DNA of 64,000 nt, taken from assembly GCA_016713735.1 (NCBI GenBank), contig JADJOP010000007.1:186001-250000 (forward strand), written 5' to 3'. Below are positions 56,873-64,000 of the stretch, piece by piece. The notes beneath the pieces were generated by a model. That model searched no databases and had not been told where the DNA came from. It worked only from the letters and a program-made list of their open reading frames with translations. Source of the DNA: Bryobacterales bacterium. GTDB lineage: Bacteria > Acidobacteriota > Terriglobia > Bryobacterales > Bryobacteraceae. The first letter of the stretch is position 1. The number at the start of each line of letters is the position of its first letter. The translations under genes and the position numbers were made by a program.

Positions 56873-59638
56873 TTATTGCATCCGGTCTGCCAAACCGGGC
56901 GTGCCGGGGCGGAGGAGGATTTTGGCTGAGCGCGGGGGGAGTTCGAAACGCTGCGAGACGAGGCGGGTGGCGGGGTCGAGGAGCGAGGAGTCGAGGCGGA
57001 GGGTCTGCTGGACGTCGGTGGGATTGACGGCGACGAGGCCGTTGGCGAAGCGGCGCTGGTAGATCGAGGTGCCGGGGGCTTTCATGCGGTCAAGCTGCTG
57101 GGGCGGGGTGGTTTCGGTGGGTTCGCCGATGGGCCACGCGAAGTGCTCCTCCAGTTCGGCGAGGGGGCACGACGAGGCGGACAGGGGCGGTGGGGGATTT
57201 CGACTCGACGCCCAGCAGATAGGTGGCGTAGGCGAAGAGGTTGGGCGTGGCGGCTTCGACATGGAGCGGCCACTGGCTCTGGGCGGCCTGGAGGAGGAGG
57301 CGGAGGTGATCCAGCCAAGCCTCGCCCGTGCCGGGGAAGCCGGTGAGGGCGACAGCGGCGGGGGGAGTGGGCTTTTCAGGCGTGGGCAGGAAGAAGAGCG
57401 ACGCGCGCGGGCCCTTGGCGGCGAAGCCGGCGGCGGTGAGGCCGTTGATGTGGAGCAGGGGCGCGGGGCCGGGCTGGGCTTTCATCCACTCCTGGATGTT
57501 GCGGATGGTGAGCTCGGAGGCCTCGCGCTCGGCGGGGGTGGAGGCGGAGAGGCGCAGGGCCACGCCATCGAAGCCGGCGGAGCGGGCCGAGAGCAGGGCG
57601 TAGTACGCCTGTTCGGGGGTAGCGGGGCCGAGATCGCGGAGAAAGGTGGTGGAGGGGGCGATGGGAGCGGGTCGTCCGCGCCGGCCGCGGATGTGGGTGA
57701 AGAGCGGGGCGAGCAGGGTCAGGTCGGCGGCGCCGTTGTCGACCGCGGTGAGCGGGTATTCGGGGCGGCGGGTGAATTCGGGGTCGGCGAAGGCAAGTTT
57801 GTCGCCGTTGACGGCGATGAGACGGGCGTCGAAGGCGGCGTGGGGGGAGTTGGGAGCGCGGCGGGCGTCGATGGTGATCAGGTTGTCGCCGTTGCGGAGG
57901 GCGGGGTGGCTCTTGAGCGAGAGGAAGGCCGCGCCTTCAGGACCGTCGCCGCTGGCATGCAGCACGGGCTCGCCATTGAGCCGCACGTCGAGTTGCGCGC
58001 CGCGAATGGCCCAGTGCACGAGGTAGGGCTCGGCGGCGGAGGGGGCGAAGCGGAAGTTGCGGCGCAGACGCATGGCGGGGGCGGTCCAGGGGGTGCCCGG
58101 TTGGACGTTGCGGAAGGCTGTGCCGAAACTGCCCGCCCCGGTGCGCCACCCTTCGCGCGCGGCCCCGGCTTCGGAGAGGGTGAACTCCCAGGGCTCGTCG
58201 CCGCCGGCGAGTTGTTCCACGGCGGGCGAGTTGGTGAGCATGCGCTGGTGGAGCGCCGTGAGCCACTCTTCGCCGGCGCGGGTTGTGAACTGGGCGTGGC
58301 TGGCGTGGCTGGCGGGGTTGGCGGGGTTGGCGGGGTTGGCGGGCGAATAGATGGCGCCGGAGAGGCCGATGGCGCGGTAGAGGCTGAGCTTGCCCATGAG
58401 GGCACGGTAGTCGCGGCGGAGTTCCGCGCGTGTGGCGGCGGCGAGCTGGCCGTAGCGGGCGAGGAGGGAGGCGCGGCGCGGGCCGGGGTCGAACATGGCC
58501 GGGCCGGGGGAGAAGTGCAGCGCGCGCACCTGGCCGTTGCCGGTGTCAAACCAGCCGCTGGCGCCGTTGACGAGGCGGGCCGGGTCGAGGCGGGCGATTT
58601 CGCCGGCCAGGGAGCGGGCCGCGTCGAGGCCGAGGGCTTCCTGACCGTTGCCTTCGTCGAAGAGAGTCCACAGGGCAAGCGAGGGAACACACGCAGCGCT
58701 TCCACGACGGCGAGCGTGGCGGCACGCGAGACGGGCACGGGCAGGTCCTGCCAGACGAGCAGGCCGGCGCGGTCGCAGGCGGAATACCAGGCAGGCGGGG
58801 CGATGGCGCGCAGGCGGACCGTGTTGTAGCCGAGGCGCTTGATGGCGGCCGGGTCGGGCCACTGGGCGGCATCGATGCCTTGTAACTCCATCCCGTGGAA
58901 AAAGACCGGCTGCCCGTTGAGGTGCGTGCGCAGCACCCCGCGCGCATCCTTGGCGACGGTGACGGTGCGCAGGGCGGCGTAGCTGGCAACGCTGTCGCCT
59001 GAGTCAAGGTGAACGCTGAGCTGATACAGAAACGGATCGGACGGCGACCACAAGCGCGGGCGGGCGGGCTTGAGCCACAGCTTCTCTCCGGCGGCTCCTT
59101 TGGCGGCGGCCACCACCTGCGCGCCATCGCGGAGTTCGACGTCCACCACGCCGGGCGAGTTCGCGCTGACGGTGACATTCAGTGCCTCTGCCGTGGGCAC
59201 TGTGTCGGCCAGCACGCGCGTGATGCGATGCGCCGGAGCCACCTCCCACCAGCCGGCGGCGAGCGCGCGGGCGGCGTGGGGAGCGCGCAGCGAAACCTGC
59301 TGCTCCTTGCCGGGACGCAGCGCGCTCGTGATGTCGACGCCGGCGCCGTGCGTGGCCCCCGGCAGCGCCAGCACGGTTTCGTTCACTCGCAGTTCTCCCT
59401 CGCCGCTTTCGAGATGCAGGAACACCTGCTGGCCGTTGCCGGGCGGAGTAAGTGCGACGCGCTGCGTGCATGCGGCGGTCTCGTTCGCCCGTGCCGGCGC
59501 GCAGGACGAGGCCGCCGCCAGAGGCTGCCATTTGCGGCGCATGAGCTGCGGACGGGGGTGCGGGGAAGGCTGGGCAGCAAGAAAAGACACGCTGGCGAGG
59601 GCAATGTAAAGGAGCAGCCGGTGGGGAACAAGGAACAT
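56873..59638 (-). pseudogene. glycoside hydrolase family 2-like gene, two frameshifts and degenerate active site
   Basis: A signal peptide (MFLVPHRLLLYIALASVSFL) and GH2 domains of about 920 residues in three frames. Missing one base near 58690, the frame passes from AATLAVVEALR to VPSLALWTLFDEGNGQEALG, which holds the acid/base Glu of TLFDEG. One extra base in GGGGG (57163-57167) moves VVP to LAELEEHFAWPIGEPTETTP. Where GH2 relatives have the nucleophile (LGEFGG-type), this has LLARYGQLA, Arg in place of Glu. The segment after it is a 9-bp tandem repeat (SPANPANPANPASHASHA). I judge the product inactive as a glycosidase; it might still bind carbohydrate. Confidence 0.72.
58293..58346 (+). 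repeat. 9-bp tandem repeat (minisatellite) inside the GH2-like gene
   Basis: Two GGCGTGGCT units (58293-58310) are followed by three GGCGGGGTT units (58311-58337) and a partial GGCGGGCGA. On the coding strand it encodes repeated Asn-Pro-Ala and Ser-His-Ala. Unit length is a multiple of three, so slippage changes length without a frameshift. Confidence 0.85.
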
Positions 59639-59785
59639 CGCGAGCGTCGTGGATCAATTATCTCTTACAGATCGGCGTAAATATGAGGAAAGTTTTACAA
59701 TGCCACCTTTAACTTTCCTAACAATCTCTTTTACGAAATACCCGGTAACTCAATGACTTAGAGAGAGCATCTCTACAGTGTGGTC
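59639..59785. promoter_or_regulatory. AT-rich divergent promoter region
   Basis: This 147-nt gap between the GH2-like gene and the Asp-box protein gene is strikingly AT-rich for the window (runs such as TTTTACAATG, TCTCTTTTACGAAATA). TACAGT (59774-59779) is a -10-like hexamer 6 nt before the ATG at 59786. An AGAGA/TCTCT palindrome (59762-59766, 59770-59774) overlaps it. The minus-strand direction contains GATAAT near 59655. It probably drives both genes. Confidence 0.5.
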
Positions 59786-60823
59786 ATGCAGTTTTCTATT
59801 CGTGCCTTCCTTTTGGCGATGACGCTGGCGACGGCAAGCATCGCACAGAATGTGCAGGTGAAGTCCGCCGACGCGGTCTACATGCCGGGCGGCGTGGATT
59901 CCAATAGCCCGGTGTGGTGGTCCGACGCCGGCTTCCGCATGTTGAACTCAACCGGCTACTCGCTGGTGAGCACGGGTTGGAATCAATTCTACTTCGAGAC
60001 GACGGAATGGGTGGACGGGTTGCAGATGCAGCATCTGCCGTTCTGGATGGAAGCGGTGTGGAAGGATCCCGATGGCGTGTTGTTCGCCTGGTATCACCAT
60101 GAACCGGGCGGGGTGTGTGCGAACGGGCTGACCTCGCCTGAAATTGGCGCGGCGGTCTCGTTCGACAACGGGCTTACCTGGCAGGACCTGGGCATCGTGA
60201 TGACGGCCGCCGATGCGCCGGACTGTTCAGCCAAGAACGGCTTCTTCGCGGGCGGGCATGGAGACTTCTCAGTAATTGCCGACCGCGCGGGCGAGTATCT
60301 CTACTTCTACTTCGGCAACTATGGCGGCGCGGTGGAAGGCCAGGGCATCTCGGTGGCGCGCATGGCCGTGGGCGACCGCTGGGGTCCGGCGGGAGCGGTG
60401 TGGAAGTGGCGCGACGGCGATTGGGGCGAACCGGGGCTCGGAGGACTGGTGACGCCCATTCTGCCGGCGAAGGTGGCCTGGCAGGCCGCCAACACGGACT
60501 CCTTCTGGGGACCATCGCTGCACTACAATACGCACCTCGGGCAGTATGTGATGCTGCTCAGCAAGTCCTGCTGCGGCGAACGCTGGCCGCAGGAGGGCAT
60601 CTACATTGCCTTCGCGGGCGACGTGGCCGATCCGGCCTCGTGGAGCGAGCCGAGGAAGATCATCGACGATGTGGGCTATGGTCCGGGCTGGTATCCGCAG
60701 GTGATCGGCGTGGAGGAAGGCGAGACGGACACGCTTGCCGGACGCAAGGCGCGTCTCTACATCCATGGCATATCGCTATGGGAGCTGGAGTTTGTACCGG
60801 CGCCGGCGCCAGTGGATCAATGA
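59780..60823 (+). CDS. secreted beta-propeller-like protein with an Asp-box motif
   Basis: A 347-residue secreted protein (start GTG 59780 or ATG 59786; signal FSIRAFLLAMTLATASIAQ). It carries one exact Asp-box (SFDNGLTW, near residue 126), the S-x-D-x-G-x-T-W turn of sialidase-type propellers, and other blade-like segments (WYHHEPGGVCANGL, DFSVIADRAGEYLYFYFG, MLLSKSCCGERWPQEGIYIA). The overall pattern resembles five- or six-bladed glycosidase propellers, but no catalytic residues can be assigned. It lies between carbohydrate genes, so a role in glycan recognition is a reasonable guess. Confidence 0.72.
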   Translation: MVMQFSIRAFLLAMTLATASIAQNVQVKSADAVYMPGGVDSNSPVWWSDAGFRMLNSTGYSLVSTGWNQFYFETTEWVDGLQMQHLPFWMEAVWKDPDGVLFAWYHHEPGGVCANGLTSPEIGAAVSFDNGLTWQDLGIVMTAADAPDCSAKNGFFAGGHGDFSVIADRAGEYLYFYFGNYGGAVEGQGISVARMAVGDRWGPAGAVWKWRDGDWGEPGLGGLVTPILPAKVAWQAANTDSFWGPSLHYNTHLGQYVMLLSKSCCGERWPQEGIYIAFAGDVADPASWSEPRKIIDDVGYGPGWYPQVIGVEEGETDTLAGRKARLYIHGISLWELEFVPAPAPVDQ

Positions 60824-61801
60824 GCGGCCGGGCCGGGCTTGAGCCAGCGTGAAAGGTCGGGCAGCAGGAGATCGCGGATCTCCGGGCGTGACAGGTCGGC
60901 CGCGGTAACCAGTTCGATGCCGGAGTCTATTTCCGTCGCGGGCGCTCGCCCGGCCAGTTTCTCACCAATCGCTTTCGTCGATTCGTAGCCCATCTTGAAG
61001 GGGTTCTGGGCGACGATGGCATCGATCCAGCCTTGGCGCAGATCGTTCACTAACTGTTCGGAAGCATCGAAGGCGACCAGCTTCACATGGCGGGCGTTGC
61101 GCGACTTGAGTGCCTGGACCGCGCCGGATGAGCTGGATTCGTTGTCGGCGAAGAGAGCGTTCAGGTCGGGATGGGCGGCCATCATGTTCTCGGCGGCGGC
61201 CATGGCTTTGGCGCGGTTGGCCATGCCGAACTGGAGACCGGCGAGGGCGATGCCGGGGAACTTGGCCTTCAGCTCTTCCTCGAACCCCTCTTCGCGCTCC
61301 ATGGTGGAGGCGCTGCCGGGCATGAAGCCGATGATGCCGGCCTTGCCCTTGCCGCCCAGGACGGCGCCGATGCGGCGGGCGGCGATGCGTCCGCCTTCGC
61401 GGTTGTTGGTGGCGACATAGGTGAGGCGCTGGGGCGTGTCGATGGCCGAATCGAAGATGGAGACGGGGATGGCGAGCTTGGCCGCGCGTTCGACGACGGA
61501 GACGAGCGCTGTGCGATCCACCGGCGCCAGGACGATGCCGGCCAGGCGGCGGTTCACCATCGACTCGACGATCTCGATCTGGCGGCTGGAATCCACCTCG
61601 AGCGTGGGGGCGTTCCATTCGATCTCAAAGCCGTATTCACTGGCCGCCTGCAGCGCGCCGGCGTGAACGGTTTGCCAGAAGATGTGGTTGGCGCCCTTGG
61701 GCACGACGCCGACGACGGGTTTGCCCGAGCGGTGGCAGGCAGTGAGCGCGGCGAGCCCGCCCGCGAGTCCGCCCGCCCAAGAGAAGCCTACGGCGATGCA
61801 T
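60817..61801 (-). CDS. sugar ABC transporter substrate-binding lipoprotein, 5' frameshift
   Basis: A periplasmic binding protein of the RbsB-like type-I fold. Most of it is read from GTG 61704 (PKGANHIFWQTVHAGALQAA), but this lacks an export signal. With one base removed from GCCCGCCC (61771-61778), translation from ATG 61801 gives MHRRRLLLGGGLAGGLAALT followed by ACHRSGKPVVG, a lipoprotein signal with lipobox Cys. The body has IVESMVNRRLAGIVLAPVDR, KAGIIGFMPGSASTMEREEG, and LNALFADNESSSSGAVQALK. The ligand is probably a monosaccharide. No permease or ATPase gene adjoins it. The 3' end overlaps the Asp-box gene by 7 nt. Confidence 0.82.
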
Positions 61802-61813
61802 GCGCAGCGGGCC

Positions 61814-62935
61814 TCAGGAGCGTTCGCGGAAGAGGCGGGGCAGGAAGTCGCGCAGGTAGAGGCGCCAGTTCTTCCAGACGTGGCCGCCGTCGGTGAGGCG
61901 GAAGTCGGTCTGGATGCCGCTCTCTTTCAGCACGGCAAGCATGGAATTGTTGGATTCCAGCAGGAAGTCGTCCTTGCCGATGCCGACCCAGAACAGGCGG
62001 ATCTGCTTGTTCCACTCGGCGCCCTTGCTGAGCACGGCGGCGTGCTGCTTCTTGAACTCGTCAGTGGAGCCGCTGGAACCGAAGATGCCCGAGCTGAAGA
62101 CGCCGATGTAGGCGAACTTGTCGAGGTGGCGGAGGCTGATGTTGAGCGTCTGCGCGCCGCCCATGGAGAGGCCGGCGATGGCGCGCGAGCCGCGGTCGGC
62201 CTGCACACGGTAGGTCTTTTCGACGAGCGGCAGGATGTCGCCCATGAGGTCGGCCTCAAACAGCTCGGTGTTGCGCGAGCGGGCGGCGCGGTCGCCTGAT
62301 TTCACGGCGTGGCCGTCGGGCATGACGATGATCATGGGGCGCACGCGGCCGTCGGTGAGCAGGTTGTCGGCGATCATGCCGGCGCGGCCCACGGTGGCCC
62401 ATTCGGCGTCGGTGTCGCCGGAGCCGTGCAGCAGGTAGAGCACGGGGAAGGCGTCCTTCGACGACTCATAGCCGGGCGGCGTATAGACGTGCACGCGGCG
62501 GTTGGCGTGAACGGCCTTGGAGTAGTAGTGATGAACGTGGACGGTGCCGTGCGGCACATCGCGCCAGGCAAAGAAGTTGACCGGCGGGCCCAGGATGTCG
62601 ACCATGCTCGTCGGGCCGCGGTTGCCTTCCTTCAGCAGCGGGTTTGCCGGATCGACCATCGAGGCGCCGTCGACGATGAAGCTATAGGTATAGAGCTCCG
62701 GCGTGAGCGGACCGACGGTGACCGACCAGACGCCGTCTTCTGACTTCGTCATGGCCTCGGTCGTGTTGGCGGCCATCCACTCGCCGCGCAGGGCGACGGC
62801 GGTGGCCTTGGGCGCGCGCAACCGGAAGCTGACGCGGGCATCGGGGTGGATTTCAGGCGACTGGATAGGAGCGGGCTGCGGAGCGCGCTGGGCGAACGCG
62901 GCGGTGGCGAGCAGTGTGCAGGCGAGAAGACGCAT
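61814..62935 (-). CDS. secreted esterase with CBM48-like N-terminal domain (enterochelin esterase/CE1-like)
   Basis: A 373-residue secreted alpha/beta hydrolase. A signal peptide (MRLLACTLLATAAFAQ) precedes an E-set/CBM48-like domain (about 30-105: ARVSFRLRAPKATAVALRGE, YTYSFIVDGASMVDPANPLL). The esterase domain carries VYTPPGYESSKDAFPVLYLL, then HGSGDTDAEW, the nucleophile Ser in AIAGLSMGGAQTLN, and the likely catalytic His in TDGGHVWKNWRLYL. Relatives remove feruloyl or acetyl groups from xylan. The stop is 13 nt before the start of the sugar-binding lipoprotein gene, so the two are probably cotranscribed. Confidence 0.9.
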   Translation of the reverse strand: MRLLACTLLATAAFAQRAPQPAPIQSPEIHPDARVSFRLRAPKATAVALRGEWMAANTTEAMTKSEDGVWSVTVGPLTPELYTYSFIVDGASMVDPANPLLKEGNRGPTSMVDILGPPVNFFAWRDVPHGTVHVHHYYSKAVHANRRVHVYTPPGYESSKDAFPVLYLLHGSGDTDAEWATVGRAGMIADNLLTDGRVRPMIIVMPDGHAVKSGDRAARSRNTELFEADLMGDILPLVEKTYRVQADRGSRAIAGLSMGGAQTLNISLRHLDKFAYIGVFSSGIFGSSGSTDEFKKQHAAVLSKGAEWNKQIRLFWVGIGKDDFLLESNNSMLAVLKESGIQTDFRLTDGGHVWKNWRLYLRDFLPRLFRERS

Positions 62936-62944
62936 GCCAGGACT

Positions 62945-63403
62945 CTATCGAGTCGCGGCGGGCAGCGCAAGCTCCGGGGCATCGCGCCACAACCGGTCGA
63001 GGTCGTAATAGGCGCGCGCCGACTCGGTGAAGACGTGAACCACCATGTCGCCGTAGTCCATCAGGACCCACTCGGCGTTGCTGTAGCCTTCCACCGAGTT
63101 GGGGCGCTCGCCCACTTGCTTGAGCGACTTTTCCACCTCGTCGGCGATGGCCTGAATCTGGCGCTGGTTGGCGCCGCTGCAGAGCACGAACCAGTCAGCA
63201 AACGTGGTGACCGGACGCAGATCGAGCGCACGGACCCCGCTGGCCTTCTTGTTCAGGGCGGCTTCCACGGCGATGAGCCAGTTGGGCGGCGGCGGTGCTT
63301 CCAGGGCGGCGACGGCGGCTGAGGGCGGTGGGGTGGCTTTCTTGGCCGGCTTGCGGCGGACGGTTTTTGCGGCGGCGGACCCTGCGGTCTTTTTCGTGGC
63401 TAT
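62945..63403 (-). CDS. rsfS: ribosomal silencing factor RsfS, apparent ATA start
   Basis: The C-terminal 107 residues are a complete RsfS/Iojap domain (KKASGVRALDLRPVTTFADW, FVLCSGANQRQIQAIADEVE, EGYSNAEWVLMDYGDMVVHV, YYDLDRLWRDAP), which blocks 50S-30S joining through uL14. The first usable conventional codon is GTG at 63268, but it has no Shine-Dalgarno sequence. The frame stays open upstream and encodes a Lys/Ala-rich tail (ATKKTAGSAAAKTVRRKPAK). That tail begins at ATA (63403-63401), 8 nt from GAGGAG (63417-63412). I therefore place the start at ATA, or at an ATG lost by a base change. The alternative is 62945-63268. Confidence 0.85.
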   Translation of the reverse strand: MATKKTAGSAAAKTVRRKPAKKATPPPSAAVAALEAPPPPNWLIAVEAALNKKASGVRALDLRPVTTFADWFVLCSGANQRQIQAIADEVEKSLKQVGERPNSVEGYSNAEWVLMDYGDMVVHVFTESARAYYDLDRLWRDAPELALPAATR

Positions 63404-63430
63404 GTGCGATGCTCCTCTGCCTCATCGTAC

Positions 63431-63436
63431 TAAAAT
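63431..63436 (+). promoter_or_regulatory. -10-like TAAAAT before the last gene
   Basis: TAAAAT ends 8 nt before the ATG at 63445. The GGAGG between them is only 3 nt from the start, too close for normal use. The same -10-to-ATG spacing is seen at five other genes in the window. Confidence 0.35.
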
Positions 63437-63444
63437 GGAGGTGC

Positions 63445-64000
63445 ATGCGTTTGACTGCCATCGCCGCGGGATTGGTGTGCGCCGCCGCACTGTGCGCCCA
63501 ATCCGCGCCCGGCGCCGCTTCCGAGCAGGAACTGGCGCGCGAGGTGGAACGCCTGCAAGAGCTGGTGGCCACGGGGGCGGCGCCGCGGTTGGCGCTCGAT
63601 CACCTGCTGAAGAAGAGGGACGACCTCAAGGACGAGGCCATCCTGCGCGAGACGCTCTACGGCAAGCTGGAAGTGGAAGAGCTCACGCCCGAGCAGGCCG
63701 ATGAGATGGTGGCGGCGGCCGAGCGGCGGCTGGCGCGGCGGCGCGAAGCCGTCGAGCAGGCCAAGGAAAAGGTGGAGGCCGGCGCGGCCTCGCGCGTCAG
63801 CCTGACGCCGTTTCTGGAAGACATGGACCGCATGAAGCGGGCGTTCGACGCGGCCACGACGCGGGCCCAGTTGCTCAAGGAGATCTCAGAGATCGCGCGC
63901 CGCGAAGCCGAATATGAGCAGCGCGAAGAGGATGTGCCGCTCGTGCCCTATGGTCCGCTGCCGGTGGCCGAGAAGTTCTCCGGCGACGGCGTGTTTCTCA
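63445..64000 (+). CDS. exported coiled-coil protein, 3' end cut by window edge
   Basis: The frame is open from ATG 63445 to the end of the window (185 residues visible). The signal peptide is MRLTAIAAGLVCAAALCAQ. The visible mature part is helical and charged, with likely coiled coils: EQELAREVERLQELVATGAA, ADEMVAAAERRLARRREAVE and RAQLLKEISEIARREAEYEQ. It then enters a more globular segment (VPLVPYGPLPVAEKFSGDG). The function cannot be assigned; a catalytic or binding domain may lie beyond the window. It diverges from rsfS with a 41-nt gap. Confidence 0.8.
   Translation, partial: MRLTAIAAGLVCAAALCAQSAPGAASEQELAREVERLQELVATGAAPRLALDHLLKKRDDLKDEAILRETLYGKLEVEELTPEQADEMVAAAERRLARRREAVEQAKEKVEAGAASRVSLTPFLEDMDRMKRAFDAATTRAQLLKEISEIARREAEYEQREEDVPLVPYGPLPVAEKFSGDGVFL

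Noticed and set aside
58293..58346. Possible CRISPR-like repeats
   Set aside because: Units are only 9 bp, directly tandem with no spacers, and lie inside a coding frame.
1..64000. tRNA, rRNA, tmRNA, insertion sequences, phage genes or attachment sites
   Set aside because: I looked for characteristic sequences and found none; a tRNAscan or Infernal run would be decisive.

Overview
The window reads as chromosomal DNA of an Acidobacteriota bacterium, most like the Bryobacterales/Solibacterales. I infer this from very high GC, a secreted proteome rich in DUF1501 and DUF1549/DUF1553 (planctomycete-type cytochrome) pairs, an Oar-like TonB-dependent receptor with a carboxypeptidase-regulatory N-terminus, ECF sigma factor/Ser-Thr-kinase-TPR pairs, PEP-CTERM sorting and DUF1080. 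No rRNA, tRNA, CRISPR array, insertion sequence or phage was seen. The genes are dense and lie in short operons on both strands.

Layout. 1-6 kb: the end of a SoxD-like cytochrome c, a small predicted DNA-binding protein behind a 24-bp palindrome, an exported Gfo/Idh/MocA oxidoreductase, an L,D-transpeptidase, a MetE-like methyltransferase, a GGDEF cyclase and a DUF1080 protein. 6-9 kb: an ECF sigma factor translationally coupled to a membrane Ser/Thr kinase with TPRs. 9-12.5 kb: a minus-strand operon of three paralogous exported proteins (DNRLRE-like domain, collagen-like Gly-X-Y stretch, four-cysteine C-terminal domain) plus one PEP-CTERM protein. I consider this the most novel system here. 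12.6-17 kb: an RNase E/G with a roughly 490-residue disordered insert, and RodA. 17-18 kb: an atypical-composition zinc-ribbon protein and a vapBC toxin-antitoxin pair with a perfect operator palindrome. 18-24 kb: a housekeeping run (DUF503/YlxP, rbfA, apbE, hemE, a Tat-exported sulfatase, hemY). 23.8-24.25 kb: a gene-free stretch with a possible structured RNA. 24-27 kb: a PstS-like binding protein with a chemoreceptor, and an exported UxuA-like protein. 27-31 kb: a DUF1549/DUF1553 and DUF1501 pair. 31-39 kb: a methyltransferase, a LytS-type kinase, ribA, a GHL10-type hydrolase and DUF2339/DUF3999 genes. 39-46.5 kb: an Oar-like receptor and a second DUF1549/1553-DUF1501 operon ending in a GAF protein. 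46.7-64 kb: a family 2 glycosyltransferase, an M1 peptidase, an exported Memo/AMMECR1 fusion, a CpsB-type phosphatase, YtxH, recX, a DoxX fusion, a degenerate GH2 protein, a sugar-binding lipoprotein, an esterase, rsfS and a truncated exported protein.

The genes suggest a heterotrophic soil-type bacterium that invests in extracellular carbohydrate processing (GH2, CE1-like esterase, DUF1080, GHL10, sulfatase, UxuA-like, sugar-binding lipoprotein), extracellular matrix or surface proteins, and outer-membrane uptake. Wall synthesis, ribosome maturation and heme synthesis genes are interspersed.

Seven single-base frameshifts interrupt six otherwise well-preserved genes: near 11834, 41165, 45119, 56704, 57165, 58690 and 61775. 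Four lie in or beside G/C runs, so assembly or sequencing indels must be excluded before calling these genes dead. One of them, the GH2 gene, also appears to lack its catalytic nucleophile. Several genes have a -10-like hexamer only 6-9 nt before the start codon, consistent with leaderless mRNAs.
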